NCBI RefSeq assembly: GCF_036898095.1
Contig: NC_090731.1
Location: forward strand, 136,954,845 to 137,018,844
DNA length: 64,000 nt
Origin: Palaemon carinicauda
Lineage: Eukaryota; Arthropoda; Malacostraca; Decapoda; Palaemonidae
Direction: 5' to 3'
The notes below the pieces were generated by a model. The model was not told the DNA's origin. It did not search any database and was given only the letters and a program-made list of their open reading frames with translations. Positions 1 through 27,255 of the stretch are shown here, piece by piece (the stretch's first letter is position 1; each line of letters opens with the position of its first letter). The position numbers and the translations under genes are program-made.

Positions 1-240
1 TAGTGTTGAGCCTTATGGTGAAGATGACAAAATGTTAGAATTAACTGAATACCTAGTACTCAGTAAAGTATGTTACAGTCTGGGAAGTTCTGAATGAAAA
101 AGATGGTCAGAATTATGGAAAATCTTATGTAACATGCATAAAGAACTAACTGAACGACGGTGGCAAAGATTAATATCCAAATCAGAAATAAAAAAATTAA
201 TAAACAGCGAGTTTTTGTAAACATTTGCGATACCTACCGG
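1..240 (-). mobile_element. LINE fragment, C-terminal part of reverse transcriptase ORF
   Basis: Read on the minus strand, this stretch translates with few breaks into the tail of a non-LTR retrotransposon polymerase: an RRS..SLCMLHKIFHNSDH segment is typical of the region after the RT palm in many animal LINEs. The same family supplies the pieces at 10530-10900 and 18190-18330, which continue further towards the 3' end. It is truncated at both sides here and not coding. It ends just before the first exon of the host gene, so it is either upstream sequence or part of an intron. Confidence 0.6.
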
Positions 241-301
241 ATTTAATATTAGCCAGAACTATAAAAAAGATTCTTAAATTTCCAGGGGGACAGAGATAAA
301 C

Positions 302-17560
<17,259 letters not shown>

Positions 17561-17993
17561 AGATGGAGATACAGGAGTGTATTAGGAGTATTCTGGTCAA
17601 ACTTGTATGTTAAAATCAATAACTGAGCTATACTACATATACTAGGAATGTAAATAGCATAATGATTTATCAGTTTATATTTATAAGTAAGAAAAATAGT
17701 TTCATTGTTTCTTATTTTCTGAACACATGACTAAGAAGTGTCTCTTCCTCAAATAGAAAAAAAGGAGTTTAATGTAGTTTGTTTTATATAGCTAGAAAAC
17801 TAGATAACACTATTCTGAACCACTGACATTTGTAGAAAAATAATGAATTTTTTATGAAGACCAATATGACAATTAGGTGACAATTGGAAGAATAACGGAT
17901 GAAAGAATGATTTCAGCTTCAAAGAAAGATGAGTAGCTGTAAAATATTTTTTTCTGTATTTTTTTAAATGTCCACTGTTTCTCAAGAAATAAA
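17561..17993 (+). promoter_or_regulatory. Probable 3' UTR and polyadenylation signal of the host gene
   Basis: After the stop the sequence becomes AT-rich without an ORF. The first convincing AATAAA on this strand is at 17988-17993, about 430 nt past the stop. Inferred from position only. Confidence 0.5.
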
Positions 17994-18189
17994 AATATCA
18001 ACTTGTAAAAAGGCTTCTCACATTCATACTAAACATTATTATCGGAAATGTTGTAACCAAAGTAGGAATGCAAAGACCTGACAGAGAAAGCAGCCAGATA
18101 CGGAAAAAAAGAAATAGAAACAAAGAATAGACCATAGAATAAAAATTGCAAAGAAAAGCAAAATGAGGTCAAACATTCAAGGTATGAAA

Positions 18190-18330
18190 GATAACTCGTA
18201 TGAACCTTCTAAAAAAGAATGCGTTTGCACAGTTTGAACTTCTGTGAAACTACACGATTCAACTATGTGACTAGGAAAATCATTCAATTTGGTCACAGCT
18301 ACAATAAAACTAGAAAATTCAGATGTACTA
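18190..18330 (-). mobile_element. LINE RT C-terminal fragment
   Basis: Matches 10760-10900 block by block (TTTGAACTTCTG..., CGATTCAACTA..., TTTGGTCACAGCT..AATAAAACT). Short and degenerate. Confidence 0.5.
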
Positions 18331-18765
18331 TACCTCACCAGGGAAAAAGGAAAAATGCTGGAATTAAGTTCAAATCTATGACTGCATAGTAGATTGCATA
18401 CTATATCTTTGGATATACACTATAGATTTCAATTTTGAAGTTAGCCAAGTACACTACAATAGCATTTTCAAAAGCTGCATCAATTTATATTTCTGCAAAC
18501 GCATAAGAAAAGATAATCGGGAGTCCTTTATGCAGCCAAGCCTCCATACATATTAGATTATACATTTTTATTCATACAATATCAATTGTCTACGGTACTT
18601 TTTGTATCATTTTCCCTATTTAGGTAGGGATTTTGAGGAAAGGGCATACAGTATTTGCCTGATAAGGAGTCACCTGTGAGCAATTAAGTTCTCACGGTTG
18701 ATTCTGGTGTTATTTATCACAGCATATTTGATTTAATCAAAATGAAAAAATTTCAAGTAATTTGT
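18331..18765. other. No recognisable feature
   Basis: AT-rich intergenic sequence between the end of the host gene and the first DIRS-B piece. Confidence 0.4.
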
Positions 18766-19458
18766 ATTTTCCAAACTATACAAACCAGAGTCCTTTGATG
18801 GGAGTATGCTTTCAACATAGCTGGAAATCAACTGTTAAAATCTTTAAGGAGTCATTAGTTACTGTGATTTGTTCCCACACGAATACAAACCTTTCTTTAA
18901 TAGGAGACTCATCCTAAGGTGGGAGAAAGTCGTATAACCAACTAGCTGGTTTATCTTCTGGGCAAATGTCAAAGCACTGAACAGGAATGAAAGTGGTAAC
19001 TCCTGTCAACCTCCTGATGACCTGGACACGAAGAAGAGACAGGTATTAGACTAGGTCATTACCGTGTACCGGTACACAATCAGGGAAGATACAATAAGGT
19101 ATTTAAATGAGTAGTCATCTGAGAACATGACTGCATAGCCTACATTTGTCCATCCTCCCCTTTGTCCAGGAGGATGCAGGAGATACTTCTAAAACGAAAA
19201 GTTGCCTGGTCATGGGGCTCTGCTTTACCCGCATCTATCATTCAGTCTACCAAATAACGGAGTGACTACTGAACTTCAAGGATGAGGAACAAAGAAGAGG
19301 TAAAAAGCCAGTCGATCTTACCAGTCATTCTAAACTTACGGCACACCCTCTACCATAAACAAGATGTTTCTTATCCTGCGAAGGAGCTAGGTTTGTTACA
19401 TAATTTGTTGTGTCAGCTAATGTGGTCTGTTGCTAATAGATTACTGTTTCCAAAAAAT
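18766..19458 (-). mobile_element. DIRS family B 3' end (B1), interrupted by A1
   Basis: 18770-18935 has two blocks of the type ATACAAAC...TAGGAGA that also mark the ends of the copies at 41700 and 60300: a right inverted repeat followed by an internal complementary segment. Downstream sequence near 19300 (agccagtcgatcttaccagtcat) resembles 42275-42300 of B3. It stops at the A1 element, and I could not find its continuation beyond A1. Confidence 0.5.
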
Positions 19459-19651
19459 TTTATTTTGATAATAAAATAAATTTTTGAATATACTTACCCG
19501 GTGATTATAATAGCTGCAACTCTGTTGCCCGACAGACAACTCTAAGGTAAAAACTCGCCAGCGATCGCTACACAGGTTGCGGGTGTGCCCAACAGCGCCA
19601 TCTGTCGTCCAGATACCCAGTACTCAATGTAAACAAAGACTCAATTTTCTC
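19459..19651 (-). repeat. A1 right inverted terminal repeat
   Basis: Inner 150 bases (from GATTATAATAGCTG to CAATTTTCTC) are the reverse complement of 25802-25953. The outermost part differs from the left end (TTGAATATACTTACCCGG here, CAATATTTAACTTAGCCGG on the left), the usual DIRS asymmetry. Confidence 0.93.
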
Positions 19652-19695
19652 CTCGTTCCACTGCATCTCTATTGGGGAGGAAGGGAGGGTCCTTT

Positions 19696-19790
19696 AATTT
19701 ATAATCACCGGGTAAGTATATTCAAAAATTTATTTTATTATCAAAATAACATTTTTCAATATTTAACTTAGCCGGTGATTATAATAGCTG
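19696..19790 (-). repeat. A1 internal complementary region (ICR)
   Basis: 19696-19750 is the reverse complement of the outer right end; 19751-19790 repeats the outer left end as read inward. The boundary AAC|ATTTTT predicts a circle junction AAAAAT|GTT. In DIRS elements this region templates the missing ends during synthesis. Confidence 0.88.
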
Positions 19791-20192
19791 ATTCACACCC
19801 AGGGGGGTGGGTAGAGACCAGCAATATATGTTTACATTATTATGAGCTAAGAGTTTTTATTTCATTTTAGAAGTTATCAAAATAACAAAAACAAAATAAA
19901 TAGGTACCTGGTAAGGAAGTCGACTTGAACAATTACTCTGCCTTTTAAGTACGTCTTCCTTACGGAGCCTCGCGATCCTCTTAGGATGCTGAGCGACCCC
20001 TAGGATCTGAAGTATCAAGGGTTGCTACCCATACAACAGGACCTCATCAAAACCCCTAATCTAGGCGCTCTCAAGAAATGACTTTGACCACCCGCCAAAT
20101 CAACCAGGATGCGAAAGGCTTCTTAGCCTTCCGGACAACCCAAAAAAACAACAATAAAAACATTTCAAGAGAAAGATTAAAAGGGTATGGAA
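19791..20192 (-). other. A1 3' non-coding segment
   Basis: Between the ICR and the recombinase stop; no ORF. Nearly the same sequence occurs in A2 (29111-29511) and in A4 up to 57473. Confidence 0.7.
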
Positions 20193-21386
20193 TTAGGGAA
20201 TTGTAGTGGTTGAGCCCTCACTCACTACTGCACTCGCTGCTACGAATGGTCCCAGTGTGTAGCAGTCCTCGTAAAGAGACTGGACATCCTTTAGATAAAA
20301 AGACGCAAACACTGACTTGCTTCTCCAATAGGTTGCGTCCATTATACTTCGCAGAGATCTATTTTGCTTAAAGGCCACGGAAGTTGCGACAGCTCTAACT
20401 TCGTGTGTCCTTACCTTCAGCAATGCTTGGTCTTCCTCACTCAGATGGGAATGAGCTTCTCGTATTAACAGTCTGATAAGATAGGATAAAGCATTCTTTG
20501 ACATAGGCAAAGATGGTTTCTTAACTGAACACCATAAAGCTTCAGATAGGCCTCGTAAAGGTTTAGTTCGTTTTAAATAGAACCTAAGAGCTCTCACAGG
20601 GCATAAGACTCTTTCTAGTTCATTGCCTACCATATTCGATAAGCTGGGAATATCGAACGATTTCGGCCAAGGTCGAGAAGGTAGCTCATTTTTGGCTAGA
20701 AAACCAAGTTGTAGTGAACATGTAGCTTTTTCTGACGAAAATCCGATGTTCTTGCTGAAGGCATGAATCTCACTGACTCTTTTAGCTGTGGCTAAGCATA
20801 CCAGGAAAAGTGTCTTTAAGGTGAGATCTTTCAGGGAGGCTGATTGTAGCGGCTCAAACCTGTCTGACATGAGGAATCTTAGTACCACGTCTAAATTCCA
20901 ACCAGGTGTAACCAAACGACGCTCCTTCGTGGTCTCAAAAGACTTAAGGAGGTCCTGTAGATCTTTATTGTTGGAAAGATCCAAGCCTCTATGCCGGAAG
21001 ACCGATGCCAACATGCTTCTGTAGCCCTTGATAGTGGGAGCTGAAAGAGATCGTTCTTTTCTCAGATATAAGAGAAAGTCAGCTATTTGAGCTACAGAGG
21101 TACTGGTCGAGGATACAGATACTGACTTGCACCAGTTTCGGAAGACTTCCCACTTCGATTGGTAGACTCTAAGGGTGGATGTTCTCCTTGCTCTAGCAAT
21201 CGCACTGGCTGCCTCCTTCGAAAAGCCTCTAGCTCTCGAGAGTCTTTCGATAGTCTGAAGGCAGTCAGACGAAGAGCGTGGAGGCTTTGGTGTACCTTCT
21301 TTACGTGTGGCTGACGTAGAAGGTCCACCCTTAGAGGAAGACTTCTGGGAACGTCTACTAGCCATCGAAGTACCTCGGTGAACCAT
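20193..21386 (-). CDS. A1 tyrosine recombinase (YR)
   Basis: Integrase of the element: it joins the circular DNA intermediate to the target by site-specific recombination. The C-terminal catalytic domain shows the family residues: Arg in LATAKRVSEIHAF (codon 20778-20780), His-x-x-Arg in RTHEVRAVATS, Trp in DATYWRSKS and nucleophile Tyr in SFYLKDV (codon 20295-20297). The N-terminal part (SDCLQTIERLSRARGF, ARRTSTLRVYQSKWEVF) is the SAM-like DNA-binding segment. I place the start at ATG 21386 (MVHRGTS), conserved in A2 and A3, giving 397 residues; ATG 21365 is also possible. The frame is open much further upstream, back to the gag stop, overlapping RT. Intact here. Confidence 0.88.
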   Translation of the reverse strand: MVHRGTSMASRRSQKSSSKGGPSTSATRKEGTPKPPRSSSDCLQTIERLSRARGFSKEAASAIARARRTSTLRVYQSKWEVFRNWCKSVSVSSTSTSVAQIADFLLYLRKERSLSAPTIKGYRSMLASVFRHRGLDLSNNKDLQDLLKSFETTKERRLVTPGWNLDVVLRFLMSDRFEPLQSASLKDLTLKTLFLVCLATAKRVSEIHAFSKNIGFSSEKATCSLQLGFLAKNELPSRPWPKSFDIPSLSNMVGNELERVLCPVRALRFYLKRTKPLRGLSEALWCSVKKPSLPMSKNALSYLIRLLIREAHSHLSEEDQALLKVRTHEVRAVATSVAFKQNRSLRSIMDATYWRSKSVFASFYLKDVQSLYEDCYTLGPFVAASAVVSEGSTTTIP

Positions 21387-23150
21387 TCTCTCGCGGGCCA
21401 GAGGGGAGCAACTAGCGTTAACCTTGTCCCTTCGTGAGAGGCGAACTTCTGCAGTACCTTGTTGACAATCTTGAACGGTGGGAATGCGTATAGATCTAGA
21501 TGCGACCAATCTAGGAGAAAGGCATCTATATGAACTGCTGCTGGGTCCGGGATTGGTGAGCAATATATTGGGAGCCTCTTGGTCATCGAGGTTGCAAAGA
21601 GATCTATGGTTGGTTGGCCCCAAGTGGCCCAAAGTCTCTTGCATACATCCTTGTGGAGGGTCCATTCTGTTGGAATTACTTGTCCCTTCCGACTGAGACA
21701 ATCTGCCATGACATTCAAGTTGCCTTGGATGAACCTCGTAACTAGTGATATGTTTTGACCTTTTGACCAGATGAGCAGGTCCCTTGCGATCTCGTACAAC
21801 GTCAGTGAGTGGGTCCCTCCTTGCTTGGAGATGTACGCCAAGGCAGTGGTGTTGTCCGAGTTCACTTCTACCACCTTGCCTTGAAGGAGAGACCTGAAGC
21901 TTTTCAAGGCCAGATGTACTGCCAGTAGCTCCTTGCAGTTGATATGCATAATCCTCTGACTCGAGTTCCATAATCCCGAGCATTCCCGACCGTCTAATGT
22001 CGCGCCCCAGCCTACGTCCGATGCGTCCGAGAAGAGAACGTGGTTGGGAGTCTGAACAGCCAGGGGCAGACCCTCTCTGAGGCTGATACTGTCCTTCCAC
22101 CAAGACAGGCAAGACTTCATCTTCTCGGAAATGGGGATCGAGACCGCTTCTAGCGTCTTGTCCTTTTTCCAGTGAAATGCTAGGTGATATTGAAGAGGAC
22201 GGAGGTGTAGTCTTCCTAATGACACAAACTGTTCCAGGGATGATAGCGTCCCTATCAGACTCATCCACTTCCTGACTGAACATCGTTCCTTCTTCAGCAT
22301 GTTCTGGATGCATAACTGGGCTTGGCTTGTTCTGGGGGCCGACGGAAAAGCCCGAAAAGCTAGACTGTGAATCTCCATCCCTAAATACACAATAGTTTGG
22401 GATGGGACCACTTGTGACTTTTCCATATTGACAAGGAGACCTAATTCCTTGGTCAGATCTAGAGTCCACTTTAGATCCTTCAGACAGCGACGACTGGAAG
22501 AAGCTCTGAGAAGCCAGTCGTCCAAATAGAGGGAGGCTCGGATGTCCGCTAAATGAAGGAATTTGGCTACATTCCTCATCAGCCTCGTAAACACAAGAGG
22601 AGCTGTGCTTAGGCCAAAGCACAGGGCTTGAAACTGGTAGACAACCTTTTCGAAAACGAATCTCAGAAAAGGTTGGGAGTCCGGGTGGATGGGGACGTGG
22701 AAGTAGGCGTCCCTTAGGTCTAAAGAGACCATCCAGTCTTCCCTTCTGACCGCTGCTAGAACCGACTTTGTGGTCTCCATGGAGAACGTCTGCTTTGTGA
22801 CAAAGACATTCAGAGCACTGACGTCTAGCACCGGCCTCCACCCTCCTGTCTTCTTTGACACCAAGAAGAGTCGGTTGTAAAATCCTGGGGTTTGATGGTC
22901 CGAGACTTTGACCACCGCTCCCTTCTCTAGTAAAAGAGACACTTCCTGTTTCAAGGCTCGTCTCTTGTCTTCCTCTCTGTACCTGGGAGAGAGATCGATG
23001 GGAGACGTTGCTAGAGGGGGTTTCCGTACAAACGGGATCTTGTACCCCTCTCTGAGCAACTTCACAGATTGTGCATCTGCGCCTCTCTTTTCCCAGGTCT
23101 GCCAGAAGTTCTTGAGTCTGGCTCCCACTGCTGTCTGAAGAAGCTGGCAG
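20193..23150 (-). other. Stop-free frame linking gag stop to YR in A1
   Basis: From the codon after the gag TGA (23151-23153) to the YR stop there is no stop codon in the gag frame: 985 codons, of which about 590 overlap the RT frame. The amino acids of the overlapping part (Ser/Gly/Arg/Pro-rich) resemble no domain I know. The equivalent stretch in A3 is open too. It could be read by UGA readthrough as a Gag-YR fusion or simply be a by-product of RT codon use. Confidence 0.7.
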
Positions 23151-23335
23151 TCAGACTCTGCCCTTAAAGGACTTGGTTCCTTTCTTCTTTCCTCGTTTCC
23201 CTTCGGCACGAGCACCTCCTCTGCTGGAGGTTCTGCCACGAAAGGGCGGAATAAAACGGGACGCTGGAGTGTCCATCCTTGGTCTAGCTGACAAGGTAGG
23301 CAAAGGGGGAGCTTTGCGAGCGGAGGACGCAACAA
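21092..23335 (-). CDS. A1 RT / RNase H / adenine methyltransferase-like polyprotein
   Basis: 747 codons, +1 relative to gag and overlapping its end by 185 nt. RT: LFLVSKKTGGWRPVLDVSAL, SLDLRDAYFHVPIH (first Asp), QALCFGLSTAP and the YLDD box (residues 270-273). RNase H: FSDASDVGWGA, NCKELLAVHLAL, NSDNTTALAYI and NVMADCLSR give the Asp-Glu-Asp-Asp set. The next segment, PTIDLFATSMTKRLP to YAFPPFKIVNKVLQKF and LVAPLWPAREWF, is the methyltransferase-like domain typical of DIRS1-group elements. No ATG opens the frame at its 5' end, so frame-shifting from gag or re-initiation is likely. Makes DNA copies from the element RNA. Confidence 0.92.
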   Translation of the reverse strand: MLRPPLAKLPLCLPCQLDQGWTLQRPVLFRPFVAEPPAEEVLVPKGNEERRKEPSPLRAESDCQLLQTAVGARLKNFWQTWEKRGADAQSVKLLREGYKIPFVRKPPLATSPIDLSPRYREEDKRRALKQEVSLLLEKGAVVKVSDHQTPGFYNRLFLVSKKTGGWRPVLDVSALNVFVTKQTFSMETTKSVLAAVRREDWMVSLDLRDAYFHVPIHPDSQPFLRFVFEKVVYQFQALCFGLSTAPLVFTRLMRNVAKFLHLADIRASLYLDDWLLRASSSRRCLKDLKWTLDLTKELGLLVNMEKSQVVPSQTIVYLGMEIHSLAFRAFPSAPRTSQAQLCIQNMLKKERCSVRKWMSLIGTLSSLEQFVSLGRLHLRPLQYHLAFHWKKDKTLEAVSIPISEKMKSCLSWWKDSISLREGLPLAVQTPNHVLFSDASDVGWGATLDGRECSGLWNSSQRIMHINCKELLAVHLALKSFRSLLQGKVVEVNSDNTTALAYISKQGGTHSLTLYEIARDLLIWSKGQNISLVTRFIQGNLNVMADCLSRKGQVIPTEWTLHKDVCKRLWATWGQPTIDLFATSMTKRLPIYCSPIPDPAAVHIDAFLLDWSHLDLYAFPPFKIVNKVLQKFASHEGTRLTLVAPLWPAREWFTEVLRWLVDVPRSLPLRVDLLRQPHVKKVHQSLHALRLTAFRLSKDSRELEAFRRRQPVRLLEQGEHPPLESTNRSGKSSETGASQYLYPRPVPL

Positions 23336-25595
23336 GATCGTGAGTGTCCTTCTGTATCAATGAAGCGGCTATTTCCTTAATCAGGTCTTCTGGAAAAAGG
23401 CACTTGGAGAGAGGAGCAAAGAGAAGCTCGGATCTCTGGCACGGTGTAACTCCAGCTGAAAGGAATGAGCATAGGTTTTCACGCTTTTTAAGGACTCCGG
23501 ACACAAAAGATGCAGCAAGCTCATTAGACCCATCACGTATGGCCTTGTCCATGCAGGACATAATGAGCAAGGAAGTCTCTTTCTCTGTTGGAGAGATCTT
23601 TCTGCTTAGGGCTCCTAGACACCAGTCTAAGAAGTTAAAAACTTCGAAGGCCCTAAAGATACCTTTCAAAAGGTGGTCCAGGTCCGAAGATGACCAACAT
23701 ATCTTCGAGCGTCTCATGGCAAGGCGGCGGGGAGAGTCTACGAGGCTTGAGAAGTCGCCCTGGGCAGAGGCAGGAACTCCCAAGCCGAGAACTTCTCCCG
23801 TGGCATACCAGACGCTCGATCTAGAAGAGAGTCTAGCAGGGGGAAACGTAAAAGCTGTCTTCCCTAAACTCTTCTTGGACTGCAGCCATTCTTCTATCAC
23901 CCGCAAAGCTCTCTTGGACGAGCGTGCGAGGGCGAGTCTAGTAAAGGCAGGAGTGGTTGACGGCATGCCTAACACAAACTCTGACGGAGGAGAACGCGGA
24001 GCCACAGAAACAAACTGGTCCGGAAACATCTCTTTGAAAAGGGCCAAAACTTTCCTAAAGTCCAAAGAGGGTTGCGTAGACTTAGGCTCGTCCAGTTCTG
24101 AATGCGGTTCATCTACGTGTGCAGCAACATCATCATCAGAAAGTCCCTCATCCGATAACTGATGAGGGAACGGCAACGGAGTGGGTAACGGCTGGTTAGC
24201 TGAGTCCGGTCGCACGGGTGCATGCGTGACTGAGCCGGACGCAACGTCATGGAACTGCTGCCCAGTCTGTGAGCTGGCAACAACCATAGCAGCGCGGGGA
24301 CGCACAGCGTCTACTCCAGACTGTCTGGACTGATGTGGGTGAGCAGTGGCAACCACACTGGGTTGCGGAGGTTGACGCACCGCGTCAAAACAAAACAACT
24401 CTGACGGTTGTTGAACCTCACGAACGTCAACAGAGACCTCCGTGCGTCGCTGAACGTCAACATGCGGCTGGCAGATCACACTGGAACGCATGGGTGGCGG
24501 AACTCTCTCAACTGGTGTGCGTGAGAAGGTTACCTCAGCGTCCACAGGACGCACAACCGATCGTGTGGGCGGTTGTAGGCAAGGAGCTGCACTAGCTGGT
24601 GCGGCAGCAACCTTCTCCGCACGAAAGTCCTGCATAAGAGACGTTAGTTTAGACTGCATGTCTTGCAGTAGAGACCACTTAGGGTCTACAGGAGCAGGTG
24701 CGGCGACAGACGGTGTAACTGTCTGAAGCGGTACCGCTTTGCCTCTCTTAGGCGGTGAGCAGTCATCGGATGACGGCAGCGAGTCCGAACTGACCCAGTG
24801 GCTACAACTGGGCCGTTGGACTTGTGCGGAAGGGACCGACTTGCGCTTTAACGGTCGTGAGACCTTGGTCCATGGTTTCTTGCGAGAAACACTTTCCGAA
24901 GACGAGGTATAAATGGGCTCTCTCGTCTTAGTTAGGCAGGGGCGATCTTGGGTAGATACGCCCGATACCACGGAGGGAACGTCTGTTCGCTGATTAAAGC
25001 CTCTCGAACCCATTTGTCGTACGACATTGCTTCTCCCCTGGACTTGGGAGCTTGCAAGAGGTCCCGGACTAGGAGGACGACAGGCACGAACAGACGAACC
25101 CTCAAGCGCAACACTATCCACAACACTACCACTCGACACTTTATCACTTCCCACTGCACTTTTGCACTTCAGCTCCTTCACATCCGCCATGAGCTGATTA
25201 CGGTCACTAGCAAGGGACTCAACTCTCTCACCCAGAGCTTGGATGGCATGCATCATATCAGCCATCGAAGGTTCCTGAGTGCCAGGAGGGGGATTAGGAG
25301 CAACCACTACAGGGGAAGGAATAGGTTGTGGGGCATGAGGAGAGGAAATATCAATAGAACGAGAGGAACTTCTCCTAACTCTATCTCTCTCTAGCCTACG
25401 TGTATACTTTTGGAATTCGATAAAATCGAATTCCGAAAGCCCAACGCACTCCTCACACCGATCTTCCAATTGACAGGTTTTATCCCGACAATTGGAACAA
25501 ACAGTGTGAGGGTCGATAGAAGCCTTTGGAAGACGCCTTGAACAGTCCCTAGCATTGCACTTCCTAAATTTTGGGACTTGTGAAGGGTCAGCCAT
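23151..25595 (-). CDS. A1 Gag-like protein
   Basis: 814 codons from ATG 25595 (MADPSQVPKF). Residues about 10-60 hold a Cys-rich zinc-binding-like module (CNARDC..., C..C at HTVCSNC, CEEC) followed by a basic stretch RRLERDRVRRSSSRS. The middle is low-complexity Pro/Val/Ser with repeated VDV.R and charged motifs. The C-terminal third (DFRKVLALFKEMFPDQF, SVWYATGEVLGLGVPASAQ, RAFEVFNFLDWCLGALS, LLFAPLSKCLFPEDL) is strongly conserved with A3 and is probably the capsid-like part. It ends with a basic RGRTSSRGGARAEGKRGKKK tail. Stop is TGA followed by C. Family is recognised by position and the N-terminal Cys module. Confidence 0.85.
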   Translation of the reverse strand: MADPSQVPKFRKCNARDCSRRLPKASIDPHTVCSNCRDKTCQLEDRCEECVGLSEFDFIEFQKYTRRLERDRVRRSSSRSIDISSPHAPQPIPSPVVVAPNPPPGTQEPSMADMMHAIQALGERVESLASDRNQLMADVKELKCKSAVGSDKVSSGSVVDSVALEGSSVRACRPPSPGPLASSQVQGRSNVVRQMGSRGFNQRTDVPSVVSGVSTQDRPCLTKTREPIYTSSSESVSRKKPWTKVSRPLKRKSVPSAQVQRPSCSHWVSSDSLPSSDDCSPPKRGKAVPLQTVTPSVAAPAPVDPKWSLLQDMQSKLTSLMQDFRAEKVAAAPASAAPCLQPPTRSVVRPVDAEVTFSRTPVERVPPPMRSSVICQPHVDVQRRTEVSVDVREVQQPSELFCFDAVRQPPQPSVVATAHPHQSRQSGVDAVRPRAAMVVASSQTGQQFHDVASGSVTHAPVRPDSANQPLPTPLPFPHQLSDEGLSDDDVAAHVDEPHSELDEPKSTQPSLDFRKVLALFKEMFPDQFVSVAPRSPPSEFVLGMPSTTPAFTRLALARSSKRALRVIEEWLQSKKSLGKTAFTFPPARLSSRSSVWYATGEVLGLGVPASAQGDFSSLVDSPRRLAMRRSKICWSSSDLDHLLKGIFRAFEVFNFLDWCLGALSRKISPTEKETSLLIMSCMDKAIRDGSNELAASFVSGVLKKRENLCSFLSAGVTPCQRSELLFAPLSKCLFPEDLIKEIAASLIQKDTHDLVASSARKAPPLPTLSARPRMDTPASRFIPPFRGRTSSRGGARAEGKRGKKKGTKSFKGRV

Positions 25596-25801
25596 TTTGA
25601 ATTGGTCAAAGGGGAATTCAAAAAACTATCAAAAAGTCATCAACAAAGAATCCGTTATCAAAAAGAGTTCAAGGATTTGTGTGAAGAGAAACCCTGCACA
25701 GCGAAAGCTCAAAACTAGAATAATGTACTTCACCAATTAGTTGTGAAAAAACTCCAGTTTAGCAACAGCGAGTAAGTACGTCTTGTCGATAGCACGACAG
25801 A
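25596..25801 (-). promoter_or_regulatory. A1 5' leader
   Basis: Non-coding stretch between the left ITR and gag ATG; 25695-25800 is shared with A2 (34945-35058). Promoter activity is presumed to lie in the ITR; no clear TATA box. Confidence 0.4.
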
Positions 25802-25977
25802 GAGAAAATTGAGTCTTTGTTTACATTGAGTACTGGGTATCTGGACGACAGATGGCGCTGTTGGGCACACCCGCAACCTGTGTAGCGATCGCTGGCGAGT
25901 TTTTACCTTAGAGTTGTCTGTCGGGCAATAGAGTTGCAGCTATTATAATCACCGGCTAAGTTAAATATTGAAAAATG
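25802..25977 (-). repeat. A1 left inverted terminal repeat
   Basis: Reverse complement of the right ITR with one mismatch (GTTGC versus ATTGC). Ends ...AATATTGAAAAAT. Confidence 0.93.
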
Positions 25978-27255
25978 CACCTTAGACTGGTTTTTCTGGA
26001 GTAGGGTAGATCTGACATTCTTGCCCTCGTGTGATGGAATCATGGGTGGTCTTCTTGTCCTTTTGTGGGAGTGCATGTCTGATTGTTCCCTGAAGTAAAA
26101 AGTTGAAGTTTTAGGATCTTTTTCTTATTCCTTCCGTACAGAAGGAAGAGTTGTAGTACCTGCCCCTCAAGAAAAAAGGCATGTCATTCTGGTCCCTGCT
26201 AATTGCCTTTTTAGGGAACAGGTGAAGGAAGATTGAAGTTGTGGCTGGCTGGATTCTAGGTCCTAGTCATGAACTCCTGAACCAAGGTGATGACTAGTTA
26301 CACAGGAAAAGTTATACCATTTTCCTACTAACTTCACGGGCCCTACCATGGGCTTGAGCGATCCTTTTGAGAGACCTGAGGAGTTGTGAAAAGCTCCATG
26401 CAGTTTGAGCTCTCTAGTAAGTCAAGACTGTCCCTCTACCCTGGCTCCTTAAGAGTCCTGTCGATTTTTGTGAAGAGTTCAGCTCTGAATTCAATTTGAA
26501 AACTAGGAACAGGGACTGGGCAGTATGTGGTATCTTTACCGTGAAAATTGAAGAATTTCTTCGATGAAGGAAAGACAGACAATTAATATAGGTATCAATT
26601 GGTGTGTGGCAGCTTGGGTGCAAATATGGTCCCTCTGAATCTCAATGTCTTCAACTGACTGTAAAAAAAAAAAAAAAAAACAGCATAACAGGGAAAAGAA
26701 GGGTGGAAAGACATAAGCATGTAGGATTCCCAGAGATGTTGGAAGGTATCTTTGAAAGTGGAAATAATCATAGTGGTTCTGGAAATCTTACGAACCTTCC
26801 AAATTTCTTTAAGGCACACATCCAATTTTTCTTTCACGATAAACTAATAGCGGTCCCTGTTAAAAATCACCCCTCTTTCACAGCTAAAATTAAAATGCAG
26901 TTTGATATCCACCATTGGAATTTCTTCTATTCTTATATTATTTAGCATAAACAACTGCATTTTTTACTTGGTATGGATTATGATGGATTCCTTCTCAAGT
27001 TAAGAAATGTCTCCATGCTCTATATTACCTATTTTCTTTTGTATTAGCTTACTAAATCTAACACTAATGGTTCTTCTCCCTTTGATATTTCAATAATCCA
27101 CATTGGTGGCTTAGGCTTTACTTATATCAAACTTATTTTGGGGTTAACAGATTCACTTTGATACCCGTCACTTGATTGATATACAGCATGTCCAGGTTTT
27201 CATGAGTTGCATTGAAGAGCACTCTGGTAATCTGACTATTATCAGTTTTTATTTT
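25978..27255. other. No recognisable gene
   Basis: Only short random open frames on both strands and a poly-A run at about 26661-26678. Nothing assignable. Confidence 0.4.

Larger units (their letters stand above)
19459..25977 (-). mobile_element. DIRS family A retrotransposon A1, apparently complete
   Basis: 6.5-kb element read on the minus strand. Right inverted terminal repeat (ITR) 19459-19651 and left ITR 25802-25977 are reverse complements with a single difference in about 150 bases. An internal complementary region at 19696-19790 joins a copy of the outer right end to a copy of the outer left end. Order from the left end: gag, RT/RNase H/methyltransferase, tyrosine recombinase, ICR, right ITR, the DIRS1 plan. 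There is no integrase or aspartic protease, as expected; insertion goes through a circle and the recombinase. All three frames lack stops. Near-identical ends suggest a recent insertion. Confidence 0.93.

Noticed and set aside
23151..23153. Gag UGA as a selenocysteine codon
   Set aside because: No SECIS-like hairpin context and the following residues do not fit a selenoprotein; leaky termination is simpler.
23344..24162. 272-codon plus-strand frame antisense to A1 gag, partly matched in A3 (51669-52058)
   Set aside because: Similarity between the copies is explained by conservation of the gag codons on the other strand; no sign of independent constraint.
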